From Haloactinopolyspora alba (GTDB taxonomy: Bacteria; Actinomycetota; Actinomycetes; Jiangellales; Jiangellaceae), in the NCBI RefSeq assembly GCF_003014555.1, contig NZ_PYGE01000010.1, positions 62,001 through 126,000 on the forward strand: a stretch of DNA of 64,000 bases, in the 5' to 3' direction. The notes beneath the pieces are model-generated. The model was not told the origin of the DNA, searched no databases, and saw only the letters and a program-made list of their open reading frames with translations. Positions 54,910 to 62,540 of this stretch are shown here, piece after piece. How positions within the stretch are numbered: the first letter of the stretch is position 1; every line of letters begins with the position of its first letter. The position numbers were made by a program, and so were the translations under genes.

Positions 54910-56472
54910 ATGAGGGGACAGTCGCACCGCCGGCGCAGCCGGGCCACAGCCGCCGTGGCCGGGCTGGTCGCCGGCGGTGCGACGCTCGGGGTCGGCGAGC
55001 TGGCTGCCGGGGCCGTCGATCGGTCGGCCGCGCCGTTCCTCGCCGTAGGTAACGCCGCGGTCGACCTCACCCCGGAATGGCTCAAGAGCTGGGCCGTCTC
55101 GACGTTCGGCGAGGACGACAAACTCGTCCTACTCGGCGGGATGGGTGCCGTGCTGGCGCTGTTCTCGCTGATCGGCGGCATGCTGGAGCTGTGGCGGCGG
55201 TGGTACGGCGTCGCGGCTCTCGTGGCGCTGGGTGCAGTTGCTGCCGTCGCCGCGCTGAACCGGCCCACCGCCGAGCCATCGTGGGCGGTTCCCACGGTCT
55301 CCGGCGTCGCCGCCGGAGCAGCGATGCTCGTGGTGCTGGTGGACCGGCTTCGTGTGCCGGAGCGCGTCGCGGACACGGGGGAGTCCGCGACGCAGTTCCG
55401 GCGCCGCCGTCGCCAGTTCCTGCTGCTCACCACCGCTGCGGCCGGCCTGGCCGTCGTCGCAGCGGTGGGTGGGCGGCGCCTCGGCGGGTCCCGGGATGAC
55501 GTGCTCGCGGCTCGCGAGCGGCTCCGCTTCCCGGCGCCGACCGAACCGAAGGCACGGGTCCCGTCCGGCGTGACACTCGACGTCGAGGGCATCACCGGGT
55601 TCCGCACGCCGAACCCCGACTTCTACCGGGTCGACACCCGGCTGGACGTGCCTGCGATCCGTCCCGACGATTGGCGGCTGCGCATCCACGGCATGGTCGA
55701 GCGCGAGGTGGAGCTCGACTTCGACAACGTGCTGGCGCTCGGCCTGGTCGAACGGATGATCACGCTGACCTGCGTGTCGAACGAGGTCGGCGGCGAACTC
55801 GCCGGCAACGCCGTCTGGCTCGGGTACCCCACCGCGGCGCTACTGGAACGCGCCGGCCCGTCGCCGGACGCGGACATGGTGCTGTCGTCCAGCGTCGACG
55901 GTTTCACCATAAGCACTCCGCTGACGGCGCTGACCGACGGCCGCGGGGCGCTGCTGGCTGTCGGGATGAACGGTGAGCCGCTGCCGCTGGAGCACGGGTT
56001 CCCGGCGCGGCTGGTGGTTCCCGGGCTCTACGGCTACGTGTCGGCCACGAAGTGGGTCGTCGATCTCGAGGTCACCAGATTCGACCGGGCGACGGCTTAC
56101 TGGACCGACCGCGGCTGGGCCGAGCGCGCCCCGATCAAGATCGCGTCCCGCATCGACGTCCCCGGCTCGTTCGCGAAGCTGCCGACCGGCCGGAACGTCG
56201 TCGCCGGCGTGGCGTGGGCACAGCGCCGCGGCATCAGCCGCGTCGAGGTTCAGGTCGACGACGGACCGTGGCAGCGGGCGGAGCTGGCGGCCGAGGCGTC
56301 GGTGGACGTGTGGCGCCAGTGGTACTGGCCGTGGGACGCCGACGAGCCGGGCAATCACACGCTCCGGGTACGCGCCACCGACGGCGACGGCGAGCTGCAG
56401 ACCGACGAGCAGGCGCCGCCGTTCCCGGAGGGCTCGAGCGGATGGCACTCGGTGGTGGTGACCGTGAACTGA
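54910..56472 (+). CDS. membrane-anchored molybdopterin-dependent oxidoreductase
   Basis: A 520-residue sulfite-oxidase/YedY-type enzyme. Residues 1-180 hold about five hydrophobic helices (an N-terminal membrane domain), then the molybdopterin domain: [45 protein letters not shown] with Cys288 as Mo ligand, [23 protein letters not shown], then a C-terminal Mo-co dimerisation-like Ig domain ([27 protein letters not shown]). Physiological substrate unknown; sulfur oxyanions or methionine-sulfoxide reduction are candidates. First gene of the SigK-linked group. Confidence 0.9.
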   Translation: MRGQSHRRRSRATAAVAGLVAGGATLGVGELAAGAVDRSAAPFLAVGNAAVDLTPEWLKSWAVSTFGEDDKLVLLGGMGAVLALFSLIGGMLELWRRWYGVAALVALGAVAAVAALNRPTAEPSWAVPTVSGVAAGAAMLVVLVDRLRVPERVADTGESATQFRRRRRQFLLLTTAAAGLAVVAAVGGRRLGGSRDDVLAARERLRFPAPTEPKARVPSGVTLDVEGITGFRTPNPDFYRVDTRLDVPAIRPDDWRLRIHGMVEREVELDFDNVLALGLVERMITLTCVSNEVGGELAGNAVWLGYPTAALLERAGPSPDADMVLSSSVDGFTISTPLTALTDGRGALLAVGMNGEPLPLEHGFPARLVVPGLYGYVSATKWVVDLEVTRFDRATAYWTDRGWAERAPIKIASRIDVPGSFAKLPTGRNVVAGVAWAQRRGISRVEVQVDDGPWQRAELAAEASVDVWRQWYWPWDADEPGNHTLRVRATDGDGELQTDEQAPPFPEGSSGWHSVVVTVN

Positions 56473-56531
56473 CCACACGCCGAACCGCACACGCACGTCG
56501 TCATGAAACGAAACCGATGAAAGGAACCATC

Positions 56532-57221
56532 ATGAAACTCCTGACCAGCCGGACCCCGGCACTCGTCGCGGCGGTCGCGGCTCTGGCCCTGACCACTGCG
56601 GCCTGCGGGGGAGGAGACGAAGAGACCACCACGGACGCCGCCGGCGGCGAGTCCGCGCCCGCGGACGCCTCCACATCTGACGAGCAGATGACGGACGAGG
56701 AGACCGCGGCCGGCGACACGGAGCAGATGGCCGGGCCGGTCGGCCCGGGCTGCGCCGACTACGCCTCGCAGGTCCCCGAAGGTGAGGGCTCGGTCCAGGG
56801 GATGTCCGACGACCCGGTCGCGGTGGCCGCGTCGAACAACCCGCTGCTGAAGACCCTGACCCAGGCCGTCTCCGGGAAGCTGAACCCGGACGTGAACCTC
56901 GTCGACACGCTCAACGGTGACGAGTTCACCGTCTTCGCCCCGGTCGACGACGCGTTCGCGCAGGTGGACCAGGCGACCCTGGACACCCTCAAGACCGACG
57001 CCGACCTGCTGACCAGCGTGCTCACCTACCACGTCGTGCCGGGGCAGCTGTCGCCGGAAGAGGTCGTCGGCGAGCAGACGACCGTGCAGGGCGATCCGGT
57101 CACCGTCGAGGGCGAGCCGGAGTCGCTCACCGTGAACGACGCCAACGTCATCTGCGGCGGCGTCCAGACCGCGAACGCCACCGTCTACCTGGTCGACGGC
57201 GTGCTGATGCCGCCGATGTGA
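56532..57221 (+). CDS. fasciclin-domain lipoprotein (MPT70/MPT83-like)
   Basis: A 229-residue surface lipoprotein. Signal peptide with lipobox LTTAACG (Cys at about 22), an acidic low-complexity spacer to residue 75, then one FAS1 domain: [50 protein letters not shown] and the [23 protein letters not shown]-box region. Homologous to MPT70/MPT83, the main SigK-controlled antigens of M. tuberculosis, which fits its position before sigK. AAAGGA ribosome-binding site; an ATG 15 bases earlier is less likely. It may be read from the oxidoreductase promoter. Confidence 0.9.
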   Translation: MKLLTSRTPALVAAVAALALTTAACGGGDEETTTDAAGGESAPADASTSDEQMTDEETAAGDTEQMAGPVGPGCADYASQVPEGEGSVQGMSDDPVAVAASNNPLLKTLTQAVSGKLNPDVNLVDTLNGDEFTVFAPVDDAFAQVDQATLDTLKTDADLLTSVLTYHVVPGQLSPEEVVGEQTTVQGDPVTVEGEPESLTVNDANVICGGVQTANATVYLVDGVLMPPM

Positions 57222-57248
57222 TCCGCGGCGGGTGCGTCCCGTGGCGGG

Positions 57249-57317
57249 CGTCGTTCCGGGTCGGTTCTCCGGCGGCTGTGCCGCAAGATCGATCCGGAAC
57301 GACGATCGGCTTCGAAA
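57249..57317. promoter_or_regulatory. hairpin after the fasciclin gene and weak SigK-type promoter for sigK
   Basis: CGTCGTTCCGG (57249-57259) and CCGGAACGACG (57294-57304) form a perfect 11-bp dyad that likely terminates the fasciclin transcript. TCGATCC (57289-57295), 16 bases, TCGAAA (57312-57317) is a degenerate form of the CCAATCC-N15-CCGAAC motif, suggesting autoregulation of sigK. The two features overlap. Confidence 0.4.
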
Positions 57318-57380
57318 GACCACACGCTCCGTAGACCGAGGGGTGACAATGGCGGAAACACGAGCACGAGGGAGCCGCTG

Positions 57381-57971
57381 ATGCCGGCGTTACGTTCGGT
57401 GCCCGCCGGCGAGCCTCCTGAGGGAGCAGATGCGCTGGGACAGCTGCTCAACCGATCCGCACGGGGTGACGTCGCCGCGTTCGAACGTATCTACGACGAG
57501 GTCGCTGGTGCGGTTCTCGGTGTGGCCATCCGCGTCATCCGGAACCGCGCGCAGGCCGAGGAGGTCGCGCAGGACGTGTTGGTCGAGGTCTGGCGCTCGG
57601 CGTCGAGGTACGTCCCCGAGCGCGGCAGCGCCATCGGCTGGATCATGACCATCGCGCATCGGCGCGCCGTCGACCGGGTCCGGCAAGCACAGGCCGACGG
57701 TGACCGCGCGGAGAAGGTGGCCCGGCGCGACGACGCGCGACCGTACGACGAGGTCGCCGATGCCGTGGAGACGAGCTTCGAGCGGGAACAGGTGCAGCGG
57801 TGTCTCGGCAACCTGACGGACCTGCAACGTGAGTCCGTGGCGCTGGCCTACTACGAGGGATACACCTACCGAGAGGTGGCGCAGTTGCTGCAGACGCCTC
57901 TCGGCACGGTCAAGACGCGGCTGCGCGACGGTCTGATCCGGTTGCGTGACTGCATGGGGTTGGGGCGATGA
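57381..57971 (+). CDS. sigK: ECF sigma factor SigK
   Basis: A 196-residue ECF sigma factor. Sigma2: FERIYDEVAGAVLGVAIRVIRNRAQAEEVAQDVLVEVWRSASRY; sigma4: NLTDLQRESVALAYYEGYTYREVAQLLQTPLGTVKTRLRDGLIRLR. It is assigned as SigK because the next gene is RskA-like and overlaps it (ATGA) and a fasciclin lipoprotein precedes it, the same combination as in mycobacteria. It should transcribe the surface-protein genes around it. ATG with AGGGAG upstream. Confidence 0.93.
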   Translation: MPALRSVPAGEPPEGADALGQLLNRSARGDVAAFERIYDEVAGAVLGVAIRVIRNRAQAEEVAQDVLVEVWRSASRYVPERGSAIGWIMTIAHRRAVDRVRQAQADGDRAEKVARRDDARPYDEVADAVETSFEREQVQRCLGNLTDLQRESVALAYYEGYTYREVAQLLQTPLGTVKTRLRDGLIRLRDCMGLGR

Positions 57972-58732
57972 CGATGCCGACGAACGCCGACATTCACACG
58001 CTCGCGGCTCCGTATGCGCTGCATTCGCTGCCGCCGGACGAGGCGACGACGTTCGAGGCACATCTCGGCGAGTGTGCCGCCTGCCGCGCGGAGGTCGACG
58101 AGATCCGGGAGACGGCGGCGCGCCTCGGCGTCTCGGCCGCGGTACAGCCGCCTCCGGAGCTCAAAGAGCAGGTGCTGGCCCGCATCCGCGAGGTGCGGCC
58201 GCTGCCGCCTGCCGGCGATCGGTCGGACGCGGACGCCGAGACCGGCAGTGCCCGGGCGCGAGCGCTGCGACGCTGGTGGCCACGGGTGGCGACCGGGCTG
58301 GTCGCGGCGATGGCGGCCGGCATCGCCGTGCTGGGGGTCAGGTTGGACGACGTGCAGGAGGAGCTGGACCGGTCCCAGCAGATCGGTGCGCAGATGCGTC
58401 AGCTCGCGGACGCGCCGGACCTCGAGATGGTGCGGGCCGAGGCCGACGGCAGCCGGGGAACGGTGCTGCTGTCGCGGTCACTGGACACCGCGGTGCTGAT
58501 CGCGGACGGGATGGAACCCGCGCCGGACGAGCACGTCTACCAGCTGTGGTTCATCGGCGACGACGGCATCCGGTCCGCCGGCGTGTTGGGCGAGACCGAC
58601 GACGGACAGGTCGGACCGTTCACCGCACAGGGCGTCGGCGGTGCCGGACAGCTCGGCATCACGGTCGAACCCGCCGGCGGGTCGGAGCAGCCGACGACCG
58701 ATCCGGTCATGGTGATCGACCTGCCGGCCTGA
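57968..58732 (+). CDS. rskA: anti-sigma-K factor RskA
   Basis: A 254-residue single-pass membrane anti-sigma factor. The N-terminal zinc-type anti-sigma domain has LHSLPPDEATTFEAHLGECAACRAEVDEI (HxxxCxxC at about 33-40), a transmembrane helix at about 112-131 (VATGLVAAMAAGIAVLGV), and an extracytoplasmic RskA domain (ADGSRGTVLLSRSLDTAVLIADGMEPAPDEHVYQLWFIGDDG). Proteolysis of this domain in response to an envelope signal is expected to release SigK. ATGA overlap with sigK gives stoichiometric synthesis. Confidence 0.93.
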   Translation: MTMPTNADIHTLAAPYALHSLPPDEATTFEAHLGECAACRAEVDEIRETAARLGVSAAVQPPPELKEQVLARIREVRPLPPAGDRSDADAETGSARARALRRWWPRVATGLVAAMAAGIAVLGVRLDDVQEELDRSQQIGAQMRQLADAPDLEMVRAEADGSRGTVLLSRSLDTAVLIADGMEPAPDEHVYQLWFIGDDGIRSAGVLGETDDGQVGPFTAQGVGGAGQLGITVEPAGGSEQPTTDPVMVIDLPA

Positions 58733-58749
58733 GTTCGGACGAGCTCGGG

Positions 58750-58777
58750 CCAATCCGTATCGGCGGTCGCTCCGAAC
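58750..58777 (+). promoter_or_regulatory. SigK-type promoter of the CHRD-sortase operon
   Basis: CCAATCC (58750-58756), 15 bases, CCGAAC (58772-58777), located 50 bases before the ATG of the first CHRD gene, leaving a leader with an AGAAAGGA ribosome-binding site. Confidence 0.7.
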
Positions 58778-58827
58778 TCGTCTCGACAGCCCGGTTTCGG
58801 GCAACGAGACGAGAAAGGACGCAACTC

Positions 58828-59640
58828 ATGCGACACACTCGTGCGCTCCTGGCGGTTCCGGCCGCATTCGCACTCACGGCGGCCGGCGCGGCGCCGGCGA
58901 TGGCCGATTCGAGTGAGGGTCAGCCCGGCGATTACAGCATCACCATGGATCAGCTCAACGAAAGCGGGGCCTCCGGCTCGGCGGTGATCACGCTGGAGGA
59001 CAACGGCGACCTGACCGTCAAGGTGGAGGCGTCCGGCCTGGTACCGAACCAGCCGCATGCGCAGCACATCCATGGCAACACCGACCAGAGCCAGGACTTC
59101 GTCTGCCCGACGCCCGAGGCTGACGCCGACGGCAACGGCATCGTCGACACGGCGGAGGGCATCCCTTCGTACGGTGACATCCACATCTCGCTGACGACGA
59201 AGGGCGACTCCACCGCGGACTCCGCGCTGGCCGTGGACCGGATGCCGGTGGCCGACGCCGAAGGCAACGTGAACTACGAGCGCACCTTCAGCTCCGACGA
59301 GCTGCCGGAGGGCACGGCGGCCGCGGTGCGCAACCTGCACGTGGTGCAGCACGGCATCGACCCGAACGGCAACGGTGAGTACGACACCGACGCCGGGGCG
59401 TCGCCGCTGGACAAGAGCCTGCCACTCGAGGCGACCGCGCCCGCGGCGTGCGGGATCATCGAGGGCTCGTCGGTCAGTGACATGCCCGACGGCGGCGTGG
59501 ACACCGGCGCCGGTCCGATGGCGGAGTCCGGCTCCGATGGAAATGTCGCGCTGACAGCCGTCTCGATCGCCGCCGGCGCGGGCCTGGCCGGCGCAGCCGG
59601 CGTCGGTCTGTACCGTCGTCGTCTGGCCGCCCAACAGTGA
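58828..59640 (+). CDS. CHRD-domain surface protein with C-terminal sorting-like tail
   Basis: A 270-residue exported protein. Signal peptide (to about residue 26, APAMA), then one CHRD-like domain (SGSAVITLEDNGDLTVKVEASGLVPNQPHAQHIH). Residues 99-110, DADGNGIVDTAE, match an EF-hand calcium loop. The C-terminus has PDGGVDTGAG, a hydrophobic helix (VALTAVSIAAGAGLAGAAGVGLY) and a basic end (RRRLAAQQ), laid out like a sortase sorting signal but without LPXTG. The sortase gene overlaps its stop (GTGA), so it is the obvious substrate. Function of CHRD domains in bacteria is unknown. Confidence 0.88.
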   Translation: MRHTRALLAVPAAFALTAAGAAPAMADSSEGQPGDYSITMDQLNESGASGSAVITLEDNGDLTVKVEASGLVPNQPHAQHIHGNTDQSQDFVCPTPEADADGNGIVDTAEGIPSYGDIHISLTTKGDSTADSALAVDRMPVADAEGNVNYERTFSSDELPEGTAAAVRNLHVVQHGIDPNGNGEYDTDAGASPLDKSLPLEATAPAACGIIEGSSVSDMPDGGVDTGAGPMAESGSDGNVALTAVSIAAGAGLAGAAGVGLYRRRLAAQQ

Positions 59641-60419
59641 GACAGAGCCTGGTGACCCCGGTGCGTGGTGGTCGTGACCCGGCCGCCTCGCACCGGTCAC
59701 GCCGGGCGGTTGCGGCCGTGCCGGCCGTGGTAGCTGGGTTCGCGCTCACGCTGACCGGGTGCGGCGCCGGTGAGACCGGTGACGACGGTGGCCGGGCGGC
59801 GCCGAGTGTGTCGACGCCGGAGTCGCCTTCAGGAGGGGTGCCCGCGGAACCACCGCCCGCGCAGAACGGTACCGCCGACGCGAAAGCACCCCCCGTATCC
59901 GCACCGCCGTCGTCGGCAGCGCCGGAGCCCGAACCGCCGGAGCCCGACCCGGAGACAGCCGCGGTACTGGCAGCGAGTGAGCCGGTCGAGGTCGCGATCG
60001 GGGCGCTGGACGTGCGGGAAGAGATCATCCCGCTCGGGCTGACCGACGAGGGCGTCATGGAGGTGCCACAGGGCCCGGACCCGGTGGGCTGGTACGACCG
60101 GAGCCCGACGCCGGGTGAGAGGGGTCCTGCGGTGCTGGCCGGGCACGTGACGTGGAACGGCACGGCCGGGGTGTTCCGGCACCTCGACGATCTCGCCGAG
60201 CGCGACGAGATCGTCGTCACGCGCGCGGACGGATCGACCGCGCGGTTCGCTGTCACCGGTGTCGAGCAGTACGGCAAGGACGAGTTCCCCACCGCGCGCG
60301 TCTACGGCAACACGCCCGGTCCGGAACTGCGGCTCATCACGTGTGCCGGCGACTACGACCCCGAAGCCAACGACTACAGCGACAACGTCGTCGTCTACGC
60401 CCGATCGGTCGCGCCCTGA
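59637..60419 (+). CDS. class F sortase
   Basis: A 260-residue sortase with His170 (AGHVTWNG), Cys236 (LITCAGDYD) and Arg256 (VVVYAR) as the catalytic triad. The N-terminal signal ends in LTLTGC, a lipobox-like sequence, followed by a Pro/Glu-rich spacer of about 60 residues (residues 45-105), so it is tethered outside the membrane. It should cut and attach the C-terminal sorting signal of the CHRD protein encoded just upstream, and perhaps other substrates elsewhere. GTG start overlapping the CHRD stop. Confidence 0.9.
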   Translation: MRQSLVTPVRGGRDPAASHRSRRAVAAVPAVVAGFALTLTGCGAGETGDDGGRAAPSVSTPESPSGGVPAEPPPAQNGTADAKAPPVSAPPSSAAPEPEPPEPDPETAAVLAASEPVEVAIGALDVREEIIPLGLTDEGVMEVPQGPDPVGWYDRSPTPGERGPAVLAGHVTWNGTAGVFRHLDDLAERDEIVVTRADGSTARFAVTGVEQYGKDEFPTARVYGNTPGPELRLITCAGDYDPEANDYSDNVVVYARSVAP

Positions 60420-60460
60420 GGGCGGAATGTCGTCACCGGACGAATCAGTGGTGTCAGCGA

Positions 60461-60488
60461 CCAATCCGCGCCCTGCACGGCGCCGAAC
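60461..60488 (+). promoter_or_regulatory. SigK-type promoter of the second CHRD gene
   Basis: CCAATCC (60461-60467), 15 bases, CCGAAC (60483-60488), identical in boxes and spacing to the one before the first CHRD gene; about 97 bases before the ATG. Confidence 0.7.
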
Positions 60489-60585
60489 CGAGGACACGTG
60501 ACCGCTGTCACGTCGACGTGGTGTGCCGCCGGGCCCGAATGCTCGGTCGTCACCGCGCCGGATCCGAACTCCGAGGAGGTCGACC

Positions 60586-61296
60586 ATGCACAAGCAGGCG
60601 CTCAGAACGGCGCTGGGCCTGGCAGCCGTGGCGGGACTGACGATGACCGGTGCCGCGGCCGCGAACGCAGACGAAACCACGCGCCACGAGGGCCACGGGC
60701 GGACGATCACCGTGTTCAACCTGGACGAACTGAACGACTCCGGCGCCCATGGTGTCGGGGTGGTCAAGCTCGAGGGGAACGAGGCCGAGGTCCGTGTCTA
60801 CGCGTTCGGTGTTCTCGAGGACCAGCCGCACGCACAGCACTTTCACATCGGCGGCGCCGGGCAGTGCCCGACCGGTGACGACGATGCGGACGGTGACGGA
60901 ATCATCAGCACGGCCGAGGGCATCCCTGCCTACGGCGCTGTCGGCACCTCGTTGACGACGACCGGAGACACAAGCCCGGCCAGTGCGCTCGCTGTGGACA
61001 GGTTCCCGACGGCAGACCACGGGATGGTCCGGTACGACCGGACCCTGACGCTGAGCGACGATGCTGCGGACGAACTGCGGTCCGGCAACGCCGTGCTGGT
61101 CGTGCACGGCATCGACCCGAACGGCAGCGGTAGCTACGACGGGGACGCCCCCAGCTCGCTCGACCCCTCGCTCCCGCTGGAGGCCACCGCCCCCGCGGCA
61201 TGCGGCGACCAGACGGTCGTCGTCGGCGGCGGTTCGGGCCTCGGCCTCGGTCTCGGCCTTGGCATCGGCATCGACCTCGGCTTCGGCCGGAGCTGA
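60586..61296 (+). CDS. second CHRD-domain secreted protein
   Basis: A 236-residue paralog of the CHRD protein upstream, sharing PHAQHxH, TAEGIPxYG, SALAVDRxPxAD, HGIDPNGxGxYD and SLPLEATAPAACG. Signal peptide to about residue 28 (AAANA). Residues 100-111, DADGDGIISTAE, again match an EF-hand loop apart from Ser at position 9. It lacks the C-terminal anchor; instead it ends in a Gly-rich GLGLGLGLGIGIDLGFG tail. Possibly secreted free. GAGGAGGT ribosome-binding site before the ATG; own SigK-type promoter. Confidence 0.87.
   Translation: MHKQALRTALGLAAVAGLTMTGAAAANADETTRHEGHGRTITVFNLDELNDSGAHGVGVVKLEGNEAEVRVYAFGVLEDQPHAQHFHIGGAGQCPTGDDDADGDGIISTAEGIPAYGAVGTSLTTTGDTSPASALAVDRFPTADHGMVRYDRTLTLSDDAADELRSGNAVLVVHGIDPNGSGSYDGDAPSSLDPSLPLEATAPAACGDQTVVVGGGSGLGLGLGLGIGIDLGFGRS
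61237..61287 (+). repeat. hexanucleotide tandem repeat encoding the Gly-Leu tail
   Basis: About eight imperfect GGCNTC units (GGCCTC, GGCCTC, GGTCTC, GGCCTT, GGCATC, GGCATC, GACCTC, GGCTTC) encode the alternating Gly-hydrophobic end of the second CHRD protein. Slippage here could change the tail length. Confidence 0.7.
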
Positions 61297-61342
61297 ATCG
61301 GCGCGAAGCCGCCTCTATCCACTCAACGAAAGGCGTTTCATC

Positions 61343-61843
61343 ATGAAGATCCGTACCATCGCCGCGACTGTCGTGGCGCCGCTGACCGCAGTCGGCCTGA
61401 TGCTCGCTGGTTCCACAGCGGCCACTGCCGCCCCGTCCACTCCGAGTGACGAGCAGCTGGAGGTCGAACTCGAGGCCGGCCTGCAGTCCACGATCGAGAA
61501 CCGACTCAGCGAGGACGGACTCGACCTCGACGCCGTCGTCGACGTCCAGATCGACGGCGACATCACGCTGGACGTCGACCTCGAGGGGCAGGTCGACGGT
61601 GAGATCGACGCACAGACCGAGCGGGACATCGAGTCCGACCTGGAAGCGGACCTCGAGGCGGAGCTGATCGTCATCCTCGAGGCGGAGCTCGACGACCTGC
61701 TCGACCTGTTCCTGTTCCTCAGCCTCGGTGCCGACCTCGACGTCGACGCGGACCTGGAGATCGACGAGGACGGCGAGGCGCAGCTGCACACCGATGTCCA
61801 GGTCGAGGGCGGCCTGCTCGTCCTGCTGGACCTGCACCTGTGA
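61343..61843 (+). CDS. small, extremely acidic secreted protein, unknown
   Basis: A 166-residue protein with a signal peptide (GLMLAGSTAATAA, cut near residue 29). I recognise no family. By my count the mature part of about 135 residues has 44 Asp or Glu and only 2 Arg, no Lys and no Cys, with Leu/Val/Ile at alternate positions (DLDAVVDVQIDGDITLDVDL; ADLDVDADLEIDEDGEA). The pattern resembles repeated acidic beta-strands, with a hydrophobic LLDLFLFLSLG stretch in the middle. Calcium binding is a guess. ATG with CGAAAGG upstream, 46 bases after the CHRD gene, so probably cotranscribed. Confidence 0.78.
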   Translation: MKIRTIAATVVAPLTAVGLMLAGSTAATAAPSTPSDEQLEVELEAGLQSTIENRLSEDGLDLDAVVDVQIDGDITLDVDLEGQVDGEIDAQTERDIESDLEADLEAELIVILEAELDDLLDLFLFLSLGADLDVDADLEIDEDGEAQLHTDVQVEGGLLVLLDLHL

Positions 61844-61882
61844 GTTGATCCGGAGCCCGCACCACGACTCCGGCCACAAGAC

Positions 61883-61921
61883 GGCCCCCGGCGCCCTGCA
61901 GCGGTGGCGCCGGGGGCCTTT
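61883..61921 (+). terminator. strong intrinsic terminator
   Basis: GGCCCCCGGCGCC (61883-61895), a 10-base loop, and the exact complement GGCGCCGGGGGCC (61906-61918), then TTT. The most classical terminator in the window; it closes the CHRD/acidic-protein unit. Confidence 0.9.
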
Positions 61922-62040
61922 GTCGACCAGCACTCACGTCGGGGCCGAACCGAGACAGGCGGAAGGGCGCCGAGTGAACACAGCTCGAGTGCCCCGACCG
62001 CGGCACCGGCGGCGACTCGCCCACGTGGAGAAAGACGGTG

Positions 62041-62520
62041 ATGACGGTGACTCCGGCCGACACAGGGAGCAGCCGCCGGGTGTCGGCGTCGATCGTGGTT
62101 GCGGCGCCCGAGCGGGTGATCTTTGCGATCCTCACCGACCCGCGTCAACATCCACGAATCGACGGGTCCGGCACCGTCCGCGGTGTGATCGAGGGTCCGG
62201 CCGAGCTTGATCGGGGCGCGACCTTCGGTGTCCGGATGCGGATGTTCGGTGTCGGCTATCGGATTTCGAACCGTGTCGTCGAGTTCGAGCCGGACAGGTT
62301 GATCGCCTGGCGTCATTTCGCCGGGCATCGCTGGCGCTACCAGCTCGACCCGGTGGGCGAGGAGTCGACCAGGGTGACGGAGACGTTCGACTACTCGCGG
62401 CTCGGCCCGGTGGCGACGGCGATCGTGCGGCTGTGGGGATTCCCGGAGAAGAACCGCCGCGGCATCGCGGCAACCCTGCCGCGACTCCGTGACGCCGCCG
62501 AGGCCGATGCGACCTCGTAG
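62041..62520 (+). CDS. SRPBCC-family (polyketide cyclase/START-like) protein
   Basis: A 159-residue single-domain protein of the helix-grip fold: SASIVVAAPERVIFAILTDPRQHPRIDGSGTVRG at the start, GVGYRISNRVVEFEPDRLIAWRHF in the middle, and a C-terminal helix (AATLPRLRDAAEA). Such proteins bind a hydrophobic ligand; identity unknown. ATG chosen over a GTG one codon earlier; a GGAGAAAG ribosome-binding site is about 7 bases upstream. Converges with the L,D-transpeptidase gene. Confidence 0.85.
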   Translation: MTVTPADTGSSRRVSASIVVAAPERVIFAILTDPRQHPRIDGSGTVRGVIEGPAELDRGATFGVRMRMFGVGYRISNRVVEFEPDRLIAWRHFAGHRWRYQLDPVGEESTRVTETFDYSRLGPVATAIVRLWGFPEKNRRGIAATLPRLRDAAEADATS

Positions 62521-62540
62521 GCCTCGGCGCCGTCATGGAG

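Noticed and set aside
56480-56490. A SigK-type promoter for the fasciclin gene
   Set aside because: CCGAAC is present after the oxidoreductase stop, but no CCAATCC-like -35 lies at the right distance; cotranscription from the oxidoreductase promoter is more likely.
59464-59640. An LPXTG sorting signal in the CHRD protein
   Set aside because: No LPXTG or close variant precedes the C-terminal helix; only PDGGVDTG does, which is reported as a hypothesis instead.
61237-61287. A CRISPR-like array
   Set aside because: The repeats are 6-base coding units without spacers, inside a gene. No CRISPR array or cas gene was seen anywhere in the window.
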